The translations under genes and the position numbers were made by a program. From contig JAEYQV010000021.1 of assembly GCA_023409835.1 (NCBI GenBank), positions 1-39,897 of the forward strand: a stretch of 39,897 nucleotides of DNA, given 5' to 3'. Numbering within the stretch: the first letter of the stretch is position 1; each line of letters opens with the position of its first letter. Positions 1-8,415 of this stretch are shown here, one piece after another. The stretch comes from Bacillota bacterium (GTDB lineage: Bacteria; Bacillota; Clostridia; Lachnospirales; Lachnospiraceae). The notes beneath the pieces are model-generated. The model did no database searches and was not told the origin of the DNA. It saw only the letters and a list, made by a program, of their open reading frames with translations.

Positions 1-7
1 AGCTGAC

Positions 8-1700
8 TTGAAAAAGTAAATTCCGGTGCAGCACTAAATTCCACTGCACCTTTAAAAACGTTGAAAACTTCATATTTTTTCGGGTATAAATGGCTGATTT
101 CTGTTATAATGTAAACAACCACTCACAAAAAATCTGAATTAATGGCATGGCAAACAGACCAGTGAAAATTCGGTGTGCAGGACTGAATTCCACTAGCCAC
201 ATTGCAAAAATGTGAAAAGTTTATTTCCAGTCTGACAGCAGATTTATGTGCGATGGTTAATGGTTATATTTAATCAGCTTAGGTGTCAGATTTACTTCGT
301 CAGGAGCAATCGGCCTAAGCTGAAGTGCTTTTAGAGTACTTTCACCAAATGATTCATAAGCCATTTCGTAGGGCGTTCTACCACCAAGACTCTCCCTAGG
401 AGTGGAATTGATGTGATCAACGATCAGGTTCACATCCCACTGGGTAAGGAACTCAAAATTCGTTCCCTTGGGAAGTATCATACGAAGCATGGTATGTACA
501 TTTTCAACCCCGCCTTTTTGGCCGCTTCTCATGGGATCACAATAATAGATGCTTGTACGCTCGATACCATTGATTCCAGTCTCAAGTGCTTTCGGATCAC
601 CGAATTCTGAACCCCTGTCTGTAAGAAGGACATGGAACAGGGAAAGAAACTCATAAGTGTCGAGCTTCTTCTCTAGACGGTCAAATACCATACGGACAGC
701 ACCTTTTGTGCACCGGTTCATCAGAAATGCAAGGAACAGCTTCTCACGCTTAAAAAAGAATGTCAGAAGAGTCTTTCTGGATTCCCTTGAAGAATGAACC
801 GTATCCATCTCTGTCCAAGTCTCTGGACTGAGAGTATGAAAATCAGCATATGTTCTGCCGATGAATACCGTACGGTCTGTGATCTGCGTTTTATGACATT
901 TACGGAGCTTGAACTTAGGCTTGCGCTTTAGATCAATGTTCCTTGCTGTGAAAAGCCCGTTATCCAGGTATGTGTAAACGGTACGAACAGACATCTCCAG
1001 TTCAGGATGATTCGTAACGATATGATAGGGTGACTGCCCCTGAGCAATCAGAGGTGAAACAATCCTATCTTTCCTGTGCAGCTCCTGCTTAGTCATGTTG
1101 ATACCGGCCCGGGAACAGCTGAGTAGCTCGCGATATTTCCTATCTGCGAAACGTGCATCATAGCGGTACTTGTGAGCAATCGTACAGTGATTGATTCTTT
1201 TACCACAGCCATTGCAGACATAGGGAGCTTTGTCCAACCTGTTGCAGCGCTCTTTTACGAAATCTTTGCAGGTCTGATTACAGGTGGGGCAGGAGGTACA
1301 TTTGATATCACAGAGAATGATCTTGTTGCAGGCATTCGTTTTTTTGCAGTGATAGCGATGGATGCAAAAGTTATGAGCATTAAAGAATGTACCCTTGTGG
1401 TACCAGTCACTTAACCGGTGCAACTTAACTTCCTTTGAAATCGTAGTTGGATCCTTGCACAGATAGCGAGCTATATCCTTAAAGCTTCTTCCTTCATTCA
1501 GGGACTTTTCAATAAACATGCGGTTATCAAGACTTAGGTGTTTCTGGTTGCCTGGTATGAGATTACTCATAAAATCTCCTTCTACTGCCGTCAGAAGGTA
1601 TGAAAATCATATCACTAACGTATGAAGGAGTAAACTCTATTTATGCGAAGGTAAACTCCACAGGACAAAAGAGGAGTGGAATTAAACTTTTCAATTTTCA
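8..1700 (-). mobile_element. IS30-family insertion sequence (ends approximate)
   Basis: The element consists of one transposase gene flanked by imperfect inverted repeats. The right end, read inward on the minus strand from about 1699, contains TTGAAAAGTTTAATTCCACT. The left side, read inward, has GTGAAAAGTTTATTTCC at 212-228 and a second related match, TTGAAAAAGTAAATTCC, at 9-25. I cannot tell which left copy is the functional end, and the window edge may cut the outer one. No target-site duplication was identified. The element ends about 27 bp before the -35 box of the manA promoter, so it separates that operon from whatever lies to the left. Confidence 0.7.
257..1570 (-). CDS. IS30-family transposase
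   Basis: This 437-residue DDE transposase cuts and rejoins its own element. The N-terminus (about residues 10-50) is the IS30 helix-turn-helix, with SLDNRMFIEKSLNEG and DIARYLCKDPTTISKEV. A Cys-rich stretch at about residues 65-130, with repeated CxxC pairs, looks like a zinc-binding insertion. The catalytic core shows the three acidic positions in order: Asp in EMDTVHS, Asp in LLTDRGSEF, and Glu in KGGVENVHTMLR. The end has the typical IS30 tail HINSTPRESLGGRTPYEMA. Length is somewhat above the usual 320-400 residues because of the Cys-rich insert. The frame is intact, so the element may still be active. The start follows an AAGGAGA-type ribosome binding site. Confidence 0.93.
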   Translation of the reverse strand: MSNLIPGNQKHLSLDNRMFIEKSLNEGRSFKDIARYLCKDPTTISKEVKLHRLSDWYHKGTFFNAHNFCIHRYHCKKTNACNKIILCDIKCTSCPTCNQTCKDFVKERCNRLDKAPYVCNGCGKRINHCTIAHKYRYDARFADRKYRELLSCSRAGINMTKQELHRKDRIVSPLIAQGQSPYHIVTNHPELEMSVRTVYTYLDNGLFTARNIDLKRKPKFKLRKCHKTQITDRTVFIGRTYADFHTLSPETWTEMDTVHSSRESRKTLLTFFFKREKLFLAFLMNRCTKGAVRMVFDRLEKKLDTYEFLSLFHVLLTDRGSEFGDPKALETGINGIERTSIYYCDPMRSGQKGGVENVHTMLRMILPKGTNFEFLTQWDVNLIVDHINSTPRESLGGRTPYEMAYESFGESTLKALQLRPIAPDEVNLTPKLIKYNH

Positions 1701-1726
1701 TATGAAAATGCAAAATGCTTCATAGA

Positions 1727-1755
1727 TTGACAAATTCTGTGCTTTAAATTAGAAT
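1727..1755 (+). promoter_or_regulatory. Sigma-A promoter of the manA operon
   Basis: TTGACA at 1727-1732 and TAGAAT at 1750-1755 are separated by exactly 17 bp, close to an ideal housekeeping promoter. Transcription would begin near 1762 and leave an untranslated leader of about 100 nt before manA, in which I recognise no known riboswitch. The promoter lies just outside the right end of the insertion sequence. Confidence 0.75.
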
Positions 1756-1863
1756 GATATCAGTTATCAGAGCATTAAGTTTCGGGAATAGGAAACGCTG
1801 TATATTGATGAGCTGTAACAAACCCGATGAATAGTTTTAAATACAGAATGGCAGGAATAATGA

Positions 1864-2802
1864 ATGAGGGAGATATTATTTTTGGAACCGGTTTTTAAGT
1901 CCATGATATGGGGCGGAAGCCGGCTGAATACGGAGTTCGGTTATCAGATTCCGGATGACCATACCGGCGAATGCTGGGCAATCAGTGCCCATCCGAATGG
2001 AGACTGCAGGATAAGAAGCGGCAGCTTCAAAGGGAGAAGCTTAAGCTGGCTTTGGGATAATCACCGGGAGCTTTTCGGTTCAGAGACCGGTAAAGTGTTT
2101 CCGCTGCTTGTAAAGATTATTGATGCTAAGGCTGATTTAAGTATCCAGGTCCATCCGGATGATGCCTATGCCGGAGTGAAGGAACGGGGGGCTCTGGGAA
2201 AAACGGAGTGTTGGTATATTCTGGACTGCCCGGAGGATGGTAAGCTGGTGCTTGGTCATAATGCCGGGAGTAGGGAAGAACTAAGAGAAATGATTGAGGA
2301 GAACCGGTGGGCTGAGCTTATTAGGCTGAAGTCGATCAGGAAAGGAGATTTTCTTCAGATTGAGCCTGGAACTGTCCATGCAATCAAAGCAGGTACAATG
2401 CTGCTGGAAACCCAGCAGAACAGCGATATTACTTACCGATTATACGATTATGACAGGCTGGAGCATGGAAAACCCAGACCGCTTCATAAGGAACAAAGCA
2501 TGGAGGTCATCCGCTGCCCGCATAAGGATATACCGATAAGCGGTAAGCTTACCAGGTATGAGAACTGTCTTTTAGAGGAGCTGATCCGATGCAGCTATTA
2601 TACCGTTAACAAACTTTCCCTTAATGGGAGGCGGGAATTTGTACAGAAATATAATTTTCTTAATATAAGCATCATCAAAGGAGAGGGGATGCTAGACGGT
2701 GCGGCAATAAAAAAGGGAGACCATCTGATTTTACCCTATGGATATGGAGCATATCAGATGGAAGGGGATATGGAATGGATCGAATCTTATACGGCCGGCT
2801 AA
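1864..2802 (+). CDS. manA: Mannose-6-phosphate isomerase, class I
   Basis: A cytoplasmic zinc enzyme that interconverts mannose 6-phosphate and fructose 6-phosphate, linking mannose to glycolysis. Its 312 residues match the short Firmicute ManA type (about 315). The cupin zinc ligands are visible: Gln95 and His97 in SIQVHPDD, Glu115 in GKTECWYIL, and His172 in EPGTVHAI. The substrate-loop motif LETQQNSDITYRLYDYD follows at about residues 181-197. GGCAGG lies about 8 nt before the chosen ATG. It is the first gene after the strong promoter at 1727 and is followed 39 bp later by a cellobiose/mannobiose 2-epimerase. That supports a role in mannan or mannobiose use, where mannose 1-phosphate or free mannose is fed into glycolysis. 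Confidence 0.93.
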   Translation: MREILFLEPVFKSMIWGGSRLNTEFGYQIPDDHTGECWAISAHPNGDCRIRSGSFKGRSLSWLWDNHRELFGSETGKVFPLLVKIIDAKADLSIQVHPDDAYAGVKERGALGKTECWYILDCPEDGKLVLGHNAGSREELREMIEENRWAELIRLKSIRKGDFLQIEPGTVHAIKAGTMLLETQQNSDITYRLYDYDRLEHGKPRPLHKEQSMEVIRCPHKDIPISGKLTRYENCLLEELIRCSYYTVNKLSLNGRREFVQKYNFLNISIIKGEGMLDGAAIKKGDHLILPYGYGAYQMEGDMEWIESYTAG

Positions 2803-2841
2803 TACAGTTTCGGTCAGAGCGGTAAAGGGGAGGAAGCGAAA

Positions 2842-4011
2842 TTGCGGGAAGCAGAGATAAAAAAACACCTGGTTCAGAATATCATCCCTTTCTGGAAGGG
2901 AATGAAGGATGATACCTACGGTGGGTATTACGGAGAATTGGATTATGATCTGAAGCTATACAAAAAGGCAGCTAAGGGAGGAATACTAAACAGCCGGATT
3001 CTGTGGTTCTTTGCTAATGCATATACAACCACATCGGATACGGAATGTCTTGCATATGCGGACCATGCATATGAATTTCTTAAGAGTGCCTTCTATGATT
3101 ATGAAAATGACGGAATATACTGGTCTGTTACCTATGACGGAACAGTGCTAGAGGATACAAAGTATACCTTTAATCAGGCATTCGCCATCTATGCTCTAGC
3201 CTCCTATTACAGTGCCTCCCAGAAGGAAGAAGCACTGAAGCTGGCTTATCGGCTGGTAGATATGATTGAGAATATCTGCCGTGATAAGGGTGGTTATTTG
3301 GAAGCCGTTGACCGCAGGCTTCAGCCGGTATCCAATGAGAAGCTTTCGGAGAACGGGGTGATGGCTCACAGGACCATGAATACACTACTTCATATATTTG
3401 AGGCCTATACGGAGCTATACCGTGTGGATGGAGATGAAAGAATTGGTGAAAGAATGAAGGAGATTCTGGAGCTGTTTGCCACTAAGATATATAACCCACA
3501 TAAAAGAAGGCTGGAAGTATTTTTTGATTCGGAGATGAACTCTTTAATTGATCTAAATTCCTATGGCCATGATATCGAGGCTGCCTGGACTTTGGATCGG
3601 GGCTGCGATATGCTGGGAAATGATGCCCTGAAAGCTAAGATATCCGCAATTACAAAGAAGCTGACCGATCACATTATTGAAGCGGCTTATGACGGAACCT
3701 CTCTATATAGTGAGTGCTGCAACGGTGTACTGGATACGAAGAAGGTCTGGTGGGTGCAGGCCGAAGCAATTGTGGGATTTCTAAATGGCTTTCAAAGATC
3801 GGGTTATCAGAAATTTCGCTATGCAGCCTGCAATACCTGGGAATTTATTAAAGCTAACATAATTGATAAACGGCAGGGCTCCGAATGGTTCAGCGAAGTG
3901 GATCGCTTCGGCAAACCGATTAGTCGGAAGGAGATCGTCGGACCCTGGAAATGTCCTTACCATAACGGAAGGATGTGCTTTGAGGTGATTAAGAGGAATG
4001 TATATTTTTAA
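2842..4011 (+). CDS. Cellobiose 2-epimerase (AGE superfamily)
   Basis: It epimerises C2 of the reducing-end sugar of beta-1,4 disaccharides, turning cellobiose into glucosyl-mannose or mannobiose into mannosyl-glucose. The start is TTG, 8 nt after GGGGAGG. At 389 residues it has the length I recall for Ruminococcus albus cellobiose 2-epimerase. The functional residues recalled for that enzyme fall at the same numbers here: Arg52, His243, Glu246 and Trp249 (GHDIEAAW), Trp304 and Glu308 (WWVQAE), and His374 (PYHNGRMCFEV). The family is an (alpha/alpha)6 barrel, and no signal peptide is present, so it is cytoplasmic. In the known pathway the product goes to a GH130 mannosylglucose phosphorylase. 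Here only a remnant of such a gene follows. Confidence 0.9.
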   Translation: MREAEIKKHLVQNIIPFWKGMKDDTYGGYYGELDYDLKLYKKAAKGGILNSRILWFFANAYTTTSDTECLAYADHAYEFLKSAFYDYENDGIYWSVTYDGTVLEDTKYTFNQAFAIYALASYYSASQKEEALKLAYRLVDMIENICRDKGGYLEAVDRRLQPVSNEKLSENGVMAHRTMNTLLHIFEAYTELYRVDGDERIGERMKEILELFATKIYNPHKRRLEVFFDSEMNSLIDLNSYGHDIEAAWTLDRGCDMLGNDALKAKISAITKKLTDHIIEAAYDGTSLYSECCNGVLDTKKVWWVQAEAIVGFLNGFQRSGYQKFRYAACNTWEFIKANIIDKRQGSEWFSEVDRFGKPISRKEIVGPWKCPYHNGRMCFEVIKRNVYF

Positions 4012-4021
4012 GGAGAGTTGA

Positions 4022-4177
4022 TTTCCATGTGCAGCCACAAATGATGCGGCTACAGTGAGAATCGCCATCTATTACGGTGCAGCGGATAGTTATATCGGAC
4101 TGGCATTTACGACGTATGATGATAAGAGGGATTGCCGATTGATAATCGACAATCCCTCTTGCAGTATAATTAACTAA
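4022..4177 (+). pseudogene. Remnant of GH130 mannoside phosphorylase (C-terminal tail)
   Basis: Immediately after the epimerase stop, a frame without a plausible start reads FPCAATNDAATVRIAIYYG and then AADSYIGLAFTTYDD before running into a hairpin and a stop at 4175-4177. The pattern IYYGAAD followed by a short LAF/T-x-x-x-D segment is typical of the last beta-strands of GH130 phosphorylases. The frame is closed upstream by a stop at 4019-4021, 8 bp past the epimerase gene, so the rest of the enzyme (about 300 residues) is missing. GH130 genes are the standard partners of mannobiose 2-epimerases, which makes the identification more likely. The assignment is from memory of family sequences and not from a search. 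Confidence 0.6.
4124..4160. terminator. Bidirectional hairpin between convergent genes
   Basis: A 17-bp stem (4124-4140 paired with 4144-4160, one mismatch) with a 3-nt loop lies between the convergent manA operon and chemoreceptor gene. It has no clear T-run on either side, so it may act through the stem alone or as an mRNA 3'-end stabiliser. Confidence 0.6.
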
Positions 4178-6321
4178 TCATTGACACTTCTGATATCAAT
4201 TACCTCGGTTCTGGTATATGTAATGGATGCCGGTTGCTCACCGGTAACCAGATAGTTATAGAGGGAAATAATCGGATCATGACCCTGACCAAAGGGATCC
4301 TGCCCCATTGCGGCATATACAATCCCTTCCTTGATCAACTCGATTACTTCATTATCATAATCGAAGCAGACAATCTTGGTCTTACCTACCATATTAAGCT
4401 CCTTAATTGCTCTGGCAGCTCCCGGAACACCTCCGTTAAAGATTGTAATAACCTTGATGTTCGGATATTTCATCAGTGCTTCCTTCGTGCTCTGATATAG
4501 TACTTCATCGTTTAATCCGGTTTCAATCTCAGTGATCAGTTTGATTTTTTTCTTCTTATTGATGAAATCGGTTACTGCATCACGACGCACTTTATTGATG
4601 GAGGTACTCAGAGTACCGCGGATAATGGCATATTCTCCTTCACCACCCGTAGCCTTAGCAATTAACTCACCGGCCATAGTACCGGAGGCTTTGATATCAG
4701 GACCGAAGTAAGATAGCCTCTTTGTGCCCTCCTTAAAATCACAGTTAAAGGCAATGACTGGTATGCTCTTCTTATTGGCCATTGAAACATAGGATTCAAT
4801 CTCATCGATAAAGCCCGGTGCAATAAGACCATCATAACCGGCGTCGATTTTTTCCCTGAAGGTATTCGCAAACCTATCGTCTACACTGTCAAAACCGATA
4901 TACTCCACATCGATATTCTTTGATTTTAATTCATTCTGCGCATATAAGGCGCCCTGTCTTACTCCCTGCCAGAAGGGATGATCCAGAGGGCTCAGCATGG
5001 CTATTTTAAATCTCTTCTGACTGGTCTCACTGACAGGAATGATGGAGGTTTTGTAACGCTTTAACAAACGCTCAATTCCGGAGAGCATATTTTGAAGGGA
5101 TAAGGCTTGATTATTGATCTCTTCATTTTCTGCAAGCTCTTCCTCTGTAACCGCAGCTACATCCTGCGTAATGGAGGAGATCTCATTGGAGGCATCATGA
5201 AGGATTAAGCCTCTTTCATTAATGCCCTTGGTATTCTCATCAATCAGCCTGGACTCTTCATACACCTTCTTCATGTCATTGTTCAGAATATTTGCGTTCT
5301 TGCTTATGGTATAGAAGGAATCCTTTACGGATCCAAATATCTCTTTACTGATATTGAAGCTGTTCAGGCAGTTCCCGATACTGTCACTAACCTTAGCATT
5401 ACTGCTGAGGATATTGGTCAGCAGCTTATTAATCTGACTGATACTGTCTCTGGTAGCTGCAGAGAGCTTATTCATCTCCTGTGCTACGACTACAAAGCCT
5501 CTGCCTGCTTCCCCTGCTCTGGCAGCTTCAACGGCAGAGTTTAATGACAGGAGCTTTAACTGTTCTGTTATATTGATAATCAGACCATTTACCTGGTCGA
5601 TCTCCTTTAAGTGGGTATTCAGATTGTCAATAAAGGTTGAGGTATCTGTTAGGTTTACGGAGATAACGTCCATCTGTTCATTGTACTTATCCAGATGCCC
5701 GGAGCCTGCTTCTGCCATCTGAACCGTATTCTCTACGAAATCCTCGATGCTGGCAAGACTGGTGGTAATGCTGTTGGTTCTTACACTTACCTCCTGGATT
5801 CTTTCCAAGGTATCCTTAACAATTTTCAGCTGCTCCTGAGCCTTTTCGGCAACCGTGTTCATATTGGAAGCAATATGCTCATTCCCTTTATAACTCATGT
5901 CCAGGCTCTTGGTAACCTTATCCACTGCATCGGATAGAATGATAACATTACTTTTGGTAGATTCAATAAAGCTTAAAAGATTTCTTTTCATGTCGTTAAA
6001 AGCTAAAGTTAAGGTTTCGAGTCCCTTTGTTTTATCGGCTATGATATCGCTGACATTTAATTTGCCCTGAGACAGGATGTTCGCATTATGGTCTACTAAG
6101 CTGATCGCTTTAAAGAACCTTAGAATTAAAACCAAAAGAACACAAATTAAAATGGTTACCAATAGTAACCCTACAGCAAAAACATTATTTGCGGCTTTCT
6201 TATCTGACAAATAGATGATAGAGAGAAGGAACGATAAAGCAAGTATGGCAATTGTCATAGAAAGTATGAAAAAGCGGGTATTATTACGAGCTTTTCCCTT
6301 GTTAGCTTGTAGTTCTGACAT
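4174..6321 (-). CDS. Chemoreceptor-like protein with C-terminal sugar-binding domain
   Basis: A 715-residue fusion. Two membrane helices (about residues 16-37 and 44-67) are joined by a loop of roughly ten residues, so there is no extracellular sensor. They are followed by a linker and a long coiled-coil methyl-accepting signalling domain whose hairpin tip is clear at about residues 254-295 (LNSAVEAARAGEAGRGF, then VVVAQEMNKLSAATRDSI). From about residue 436 to the end is a type I periplasmic-binding-protein fold of the ribose/xylose kind, starting FKIAMLSPLDHPFWQG. The predicted topology puts both N- and C-termini in the cytoplasm, so the sugar-binding domain would be intracellular. The role is probably to pass a ligand signal to CheA/CheW, or to another output. 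GGGAGG precedes the ATG. It is convergent with the manA operon. Confidence 0.85.
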   Translation of the reverse strand: MSELQANKGKARNNTRFFILSMTIAILALSFLLSIIYLSDKKAANNVFAVGLLLVTILICVLLVLILRFFKAISLVDHNANILSQGKLNVSDIIADKTKGLETLTLAFNDMKRNLLSFIESTKSNVIILSDAVDKVTKSLDMSYKGNEHIASNMNTVAEKAQEQLKIVKDTLERIQEVSVRTNSITTSLASIEDFVENTVQMAEAGSGHLDKYNEQMDVISVNLTDTSTFIDNLNTHLKEIDQVNGLIINITEQLKLLSLNSAVEAARAGEAGRGFVVVAQEMNKLSAATRDSISQINKLLTNILSSNAKVSDSIGNCLNSFNISKEIFGSVKDSFYTISKNANILNNDMKKVYEESRLIDENTKGINERGLILHDASNEISSITQDVAAVTEEELAENEEINNQALSLQNMLSGIERLLKRYKTSIIPVSETSQKRFKIAMLSPLDHPFWQGVRQGALYAQNELKSKNIDVEYIGFDSVDDRFANTFREKIDAGYDGLIAPGFIDEIESYVSMANKKSIPVIAFNCDFKEGTKRLSYFGPDIKASGTMAGELIAKATGGEGEYAIIRGTLSTSINKVRRDAVTDFINKKKKIKLITEIETGLNDEVLYQSTKEALMKYPNIKVITIFNGGVPGAARAIKELNMVGKTKIVCFDYDNEVIELIKEGIVYAAMGQDPFGQGHDPIISLYNYLVTGEQPASITYTRTEVIDIRSVND

Positions 6322-6559
6322 GAAAATACCTCCCTGTTTCTCAATATGTAATTGTCAAAAACATTCAGTGCAGATACATTAAATTACAGATCTGTATAAT
6401 GCTACCGAAAATGACTTATTATGCTTCATTCTATCATTAAAATGCCCGAAATACAATAGATATTCAGTAAATATTACCTATAATATCCTAAATATTACGT
6501 TATTTCGCCTGCTTTCTCCTGACGGTTATCGTGGTATCAATAAATAGTATTTCTATTGA

Positions 6560-6958
6560 CTAGTCGGTAACAATATCGTAGGGCCAATCAATAATTCCGC
6601 CGAAATCATAGAGGTTTTCATAACCCAGCTCCTGCAGGGTTTTTGCTGCTAAGGCGCTTCTTCTTCCGCTTCTGCAATAGATCAGGATGGGAGCAGCTTG
6701 ATTTGTTAGGATTTCCTCGGCCTTAGTACTGATTTCGGTATCCGGGATCAGAACAGCACCGGATATATGCCCCGAATCAAATTCCTCCTCTGTACGGACA
6801 TCAAGGATGATGACATCGGGATTACTATCCATCATTTTCCTAGCCTGTTCGGAGGTTATCTTCTCCACTGTATTAACAGACTCCTTATCCGATCCTTTGC
6901 AGCCGGTAAGGACGAGGGAAATTGCAATTGCAACTGTGGTAACCAGCATTTTTCTCAT
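6560..6958 (-). CDS. Rhodanese-domain lipoprotein
   Basis: A 132-residue protein with a lipoprotein signal peptide (MRKMLVTTVAIAISLVLTGC, lipid on Cys20) and one rhodanese domain (about residues 33-131). The domain has the usual start DVIILDVRTEEEFDSGHI and an active-site loop YCRSGRRS with catalytic Cys95. Rhodaneses carry persulfide sulfur. At the outer face of the membrane the substrate is unknown; thiosulfate or protein persulfides are possible. A GAGAGGAAG ribosome binding site precedes the start. It is transcribed in the same direction as the chemoreceptor, 238 bp upstream of it, with no sign of functional linkage. Confidence 0.9.
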   Translation of the reverse strand: MRKMLVTTVAIAISLVLTGCKGSDKESVNTVEKITSEQARKMMDSNPDVIILDVRTEEEFDSGHISGAVLIPDTEISTKAEEILTNQAAPILIYCRSGRRSALAAKTLQELGYENLYDFGGIIDWPYDIVTD

Positions 6959-7247
6959 ATTATTTACTTCCTCTCATTGATTATTGAGTGATAGCGACTG
7001 CATGGGCTGATTTCCTTCATCAGAAACAAAAATGCCGCCAATAACTCGAAGGTTGCACCATATAGGGAATGTGAAGGTACAGTTATTATTATAACAGAGG
7101 AGGGATAAGGAAGCAGTGATTAAATCACATTTATAAATTATGCCTTATAGCTGAATGTACGGGAATAATTTCGGGATAAGGATGATATAAATAATTGAGG
7201 CCAAGTGAAGGAAATAACGGAAACAGTCGTTATAGGGTAAAGGGAGG

Positions 7248-7520
7248 ATGGAGGACTTAGAATGGAAGAGGATTTTTCTTAATAATATCAGGGAAATCTG
7301 TCACCTATCACAGATGCAGGTGTTTGCCACGTCATATTACCAGAAGCATTACTTTCAGCTTCAGATTGACAATTATGTTAATGATTTGCTGAACCGGTTT
7401 GACTGTCATATTATTGACGCAGCAACAATAGAAACCCAACAACCTCCGAAGGAAGCCGTTCCTGAGGAAGTTACTTCAGAGGAGCTGTCCACCTATAACG
7501 GAACGGATAGTATACCATAA
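7248..7520 (+). CDS. Hypothetical 90-residue protein
   Basis: I do not recognise this protein. It has no signal peptide or membrane segment. Residues 1-60 are mixed helical, aromatic- and His-rich (VFATSYYQKHYFQLQIDNYV), and the last 30 residues are acidic, Pro/Glu-rich and probably disordered. The start is odd: the AAAGGGAGG stretch abuts the ATG directly, leaving almost no spacing. Upstream in frame there is a stop at 7233-7235, so no earlier ATG exists. A long hairpin 30 bp after its stop fits a terminator. Coding status is likely but not certain. Confidence 0.5.
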   Translation: MEDLEWKRIFLNNIREICHLSQMQVFATSYYQKHYFQLQIDNYVNDLLNRFDCHIIDAATIETQQPPKEAVPEEVTSEELSTYNGTDSIP

Positions 7521-7550
7521 AGCTGTGATAAACAGCGTATGATTGTTCAT

Positions 7551-7602
7551 GAGTCTCAGATGGGAGCAACACCCAAAGATGCATTACTCCCATCTGAGAC
7601 TC
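7551..7602. terminator. Long perfect hairpin, probable bidirectional terminator
   Basis: A perfect 16-bp stem (GAGTCTCAGATGGGAG at 7551-7566 paired with 7587-7602) has a 20-nt loop. It lies between the convergent 90-residue gene and the Cys/Gly-rich gene ending at 7621. No strong T-run follows it. Confidence 0.6.
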
Positions 7603-7620
7603 AAATATGCTTCGATTTGC

Positions 7621-8001
7621 TTATACCGCATTATGGCAGAAAGCAACAATCCGGTCAACCGGAATATCACATACGGAACCAACCCGGAATTTATCCTGAT
7701 GATTCTTTCCTCCGCCGATATTGCCCAGACCACCTTGAAAACCACCGCAGCCCTTATTGCCGGGACCACCATTTTCCTGATCACCGCAGATATTCTCGGC
7801 CAGTGGATTGGACGGAGCCGTACCCTGACGGGTTACTAGCCTTACGAATTCACAGTTGACGGAGAGTATTACCCCGGTAAAGCCACAGCCGGAAGCACCA
7901 CCGCTGGTCGTAAATATAGTTACAGTTTCACCGACAAATTTATTTAGATGTCTGACAAAGGTGTTACCGGAACTACTACAATTAAATCCTCGTAATGACA
8001 T
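7621..8001 (-). CDS. Cys/Gly-rich small protein, paralogue A
   Basis: A 126-residue protein of unknown function, related along most of its length to the next gene upstream. The core at about residues 25-60 (GETVTIFTTSGGASGCGFTG, then VILSVNCEFVRLVT) looks like a small beta-barrel, possibly Sm- or KOW-like. A variable Gly-rich middle follows (about residues 72-100, KGCGGFQGGLGNIGGG), then a conserved end VGSVCDIPVDRIVAFCHNAV. I chose the second Met (MSLRGF) because AGGAGG lies 7 nt before it; the first ATG overlaps the ribosome binding site. There is no signal peptide. Cys content is high for a cytoplasmic protein, which would fit a spore or coat component, but that is a guess. Confidence 0.7.
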   Translation of the reverse strand: MSLRGFNCSSSGNTFVRHLNKFVGETVTIFTTSGGASGCGFTGVILSVNCEFVRLVTRQGTAPSNPLAENICGDQENGGPGNKGCGGFQGGLGNIGGGKNHQDKFRVGSVCDIPVDRIVAFCHNAV

Positions 8002-8094
8002 ATACATTCCTCCTATATTTTTATCGATCTACTAATTTTTCATAAAAAATATTCTGCTTAGGGTATGTTACTTAACTTAACTCACCAACCGGGG

Positions 8095-8415
8095 TCATAC
8101 GGCGTTATGACAGAAGGATACGATTTTGTCAATCGGGATGTCACAAACAGAGCCAACTGTACAATCTTCCTTCATATCATGTAAACCTCCTGAGTTTTTT
8201 CCGCTGAATGTGTGACAGTTTTCGAATTCACCACAGATCTCTTCGCTTAAGGGATTAGCGGGTGGGGTACCTTCCCTGGTTAACAGCCTGATAAAACAGG
8301 AATTAACGGACAGAAGAACACCTGAGAACCCACAGCCGGAAGCGCCACCGCTTGTTGTAAATACGGTGACAGTCTCGCCGATATATCTGCAGAGATCAAA
8401 ACAATTATTACTCAT
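8095..8415 (-). CDS. Cys/Gly-rich small protein, paralogue B
   Basis: A 106-residue paralogue of the gene 93 bp downstream. It shares IGETVTVFTTSGGASGCGF, the segment around LTREGTPPANPLSEEICG, and the C-terminal VGSVCDIPIDKIVSFCHNAV, but has a shorter middle section without the Gly-rich repeats. The start was set at the Met of MSNNCFDL because AAGGAGGAATTGAT places an ideal ribosome binding site before it; a longer frame upstream lacks one. The pair most likely arose by tandem duplication, with divergence concentrated in the middle. No family name can be given from what I see. Confidence 0.72.
   Translation of the reverse strand: MSNNCFDLCRYIGETVTVFTTSGGASGCGFSGVLLSVNSCFIRLLTREGTPPANPLSEEICGEFENCHTFSGKNSGGLHDMKEDCTVGSVCDIPIDKIVSFCHNAV

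Noticed and set aside
1756..1863. A riboswitch in the manA leader
   Set aside because: The leader is about 100 nt long with some pairing potential, but no known riboswitch core motif is visible.
3781..4068. A 95-residue minus-strand frame across the epimerase 3' end
   Set aside because: It is the antisense of the epimerase and of the GH130-like remnant, with no ribosome binding site.
7539..7859. Open frames of 98 and 106 residues on the plus strand
   Set aside because: They lie antisense to the Cys/Gly-rich gene and cover its hairpin region; no ribosome binding site and no recognisable protein.
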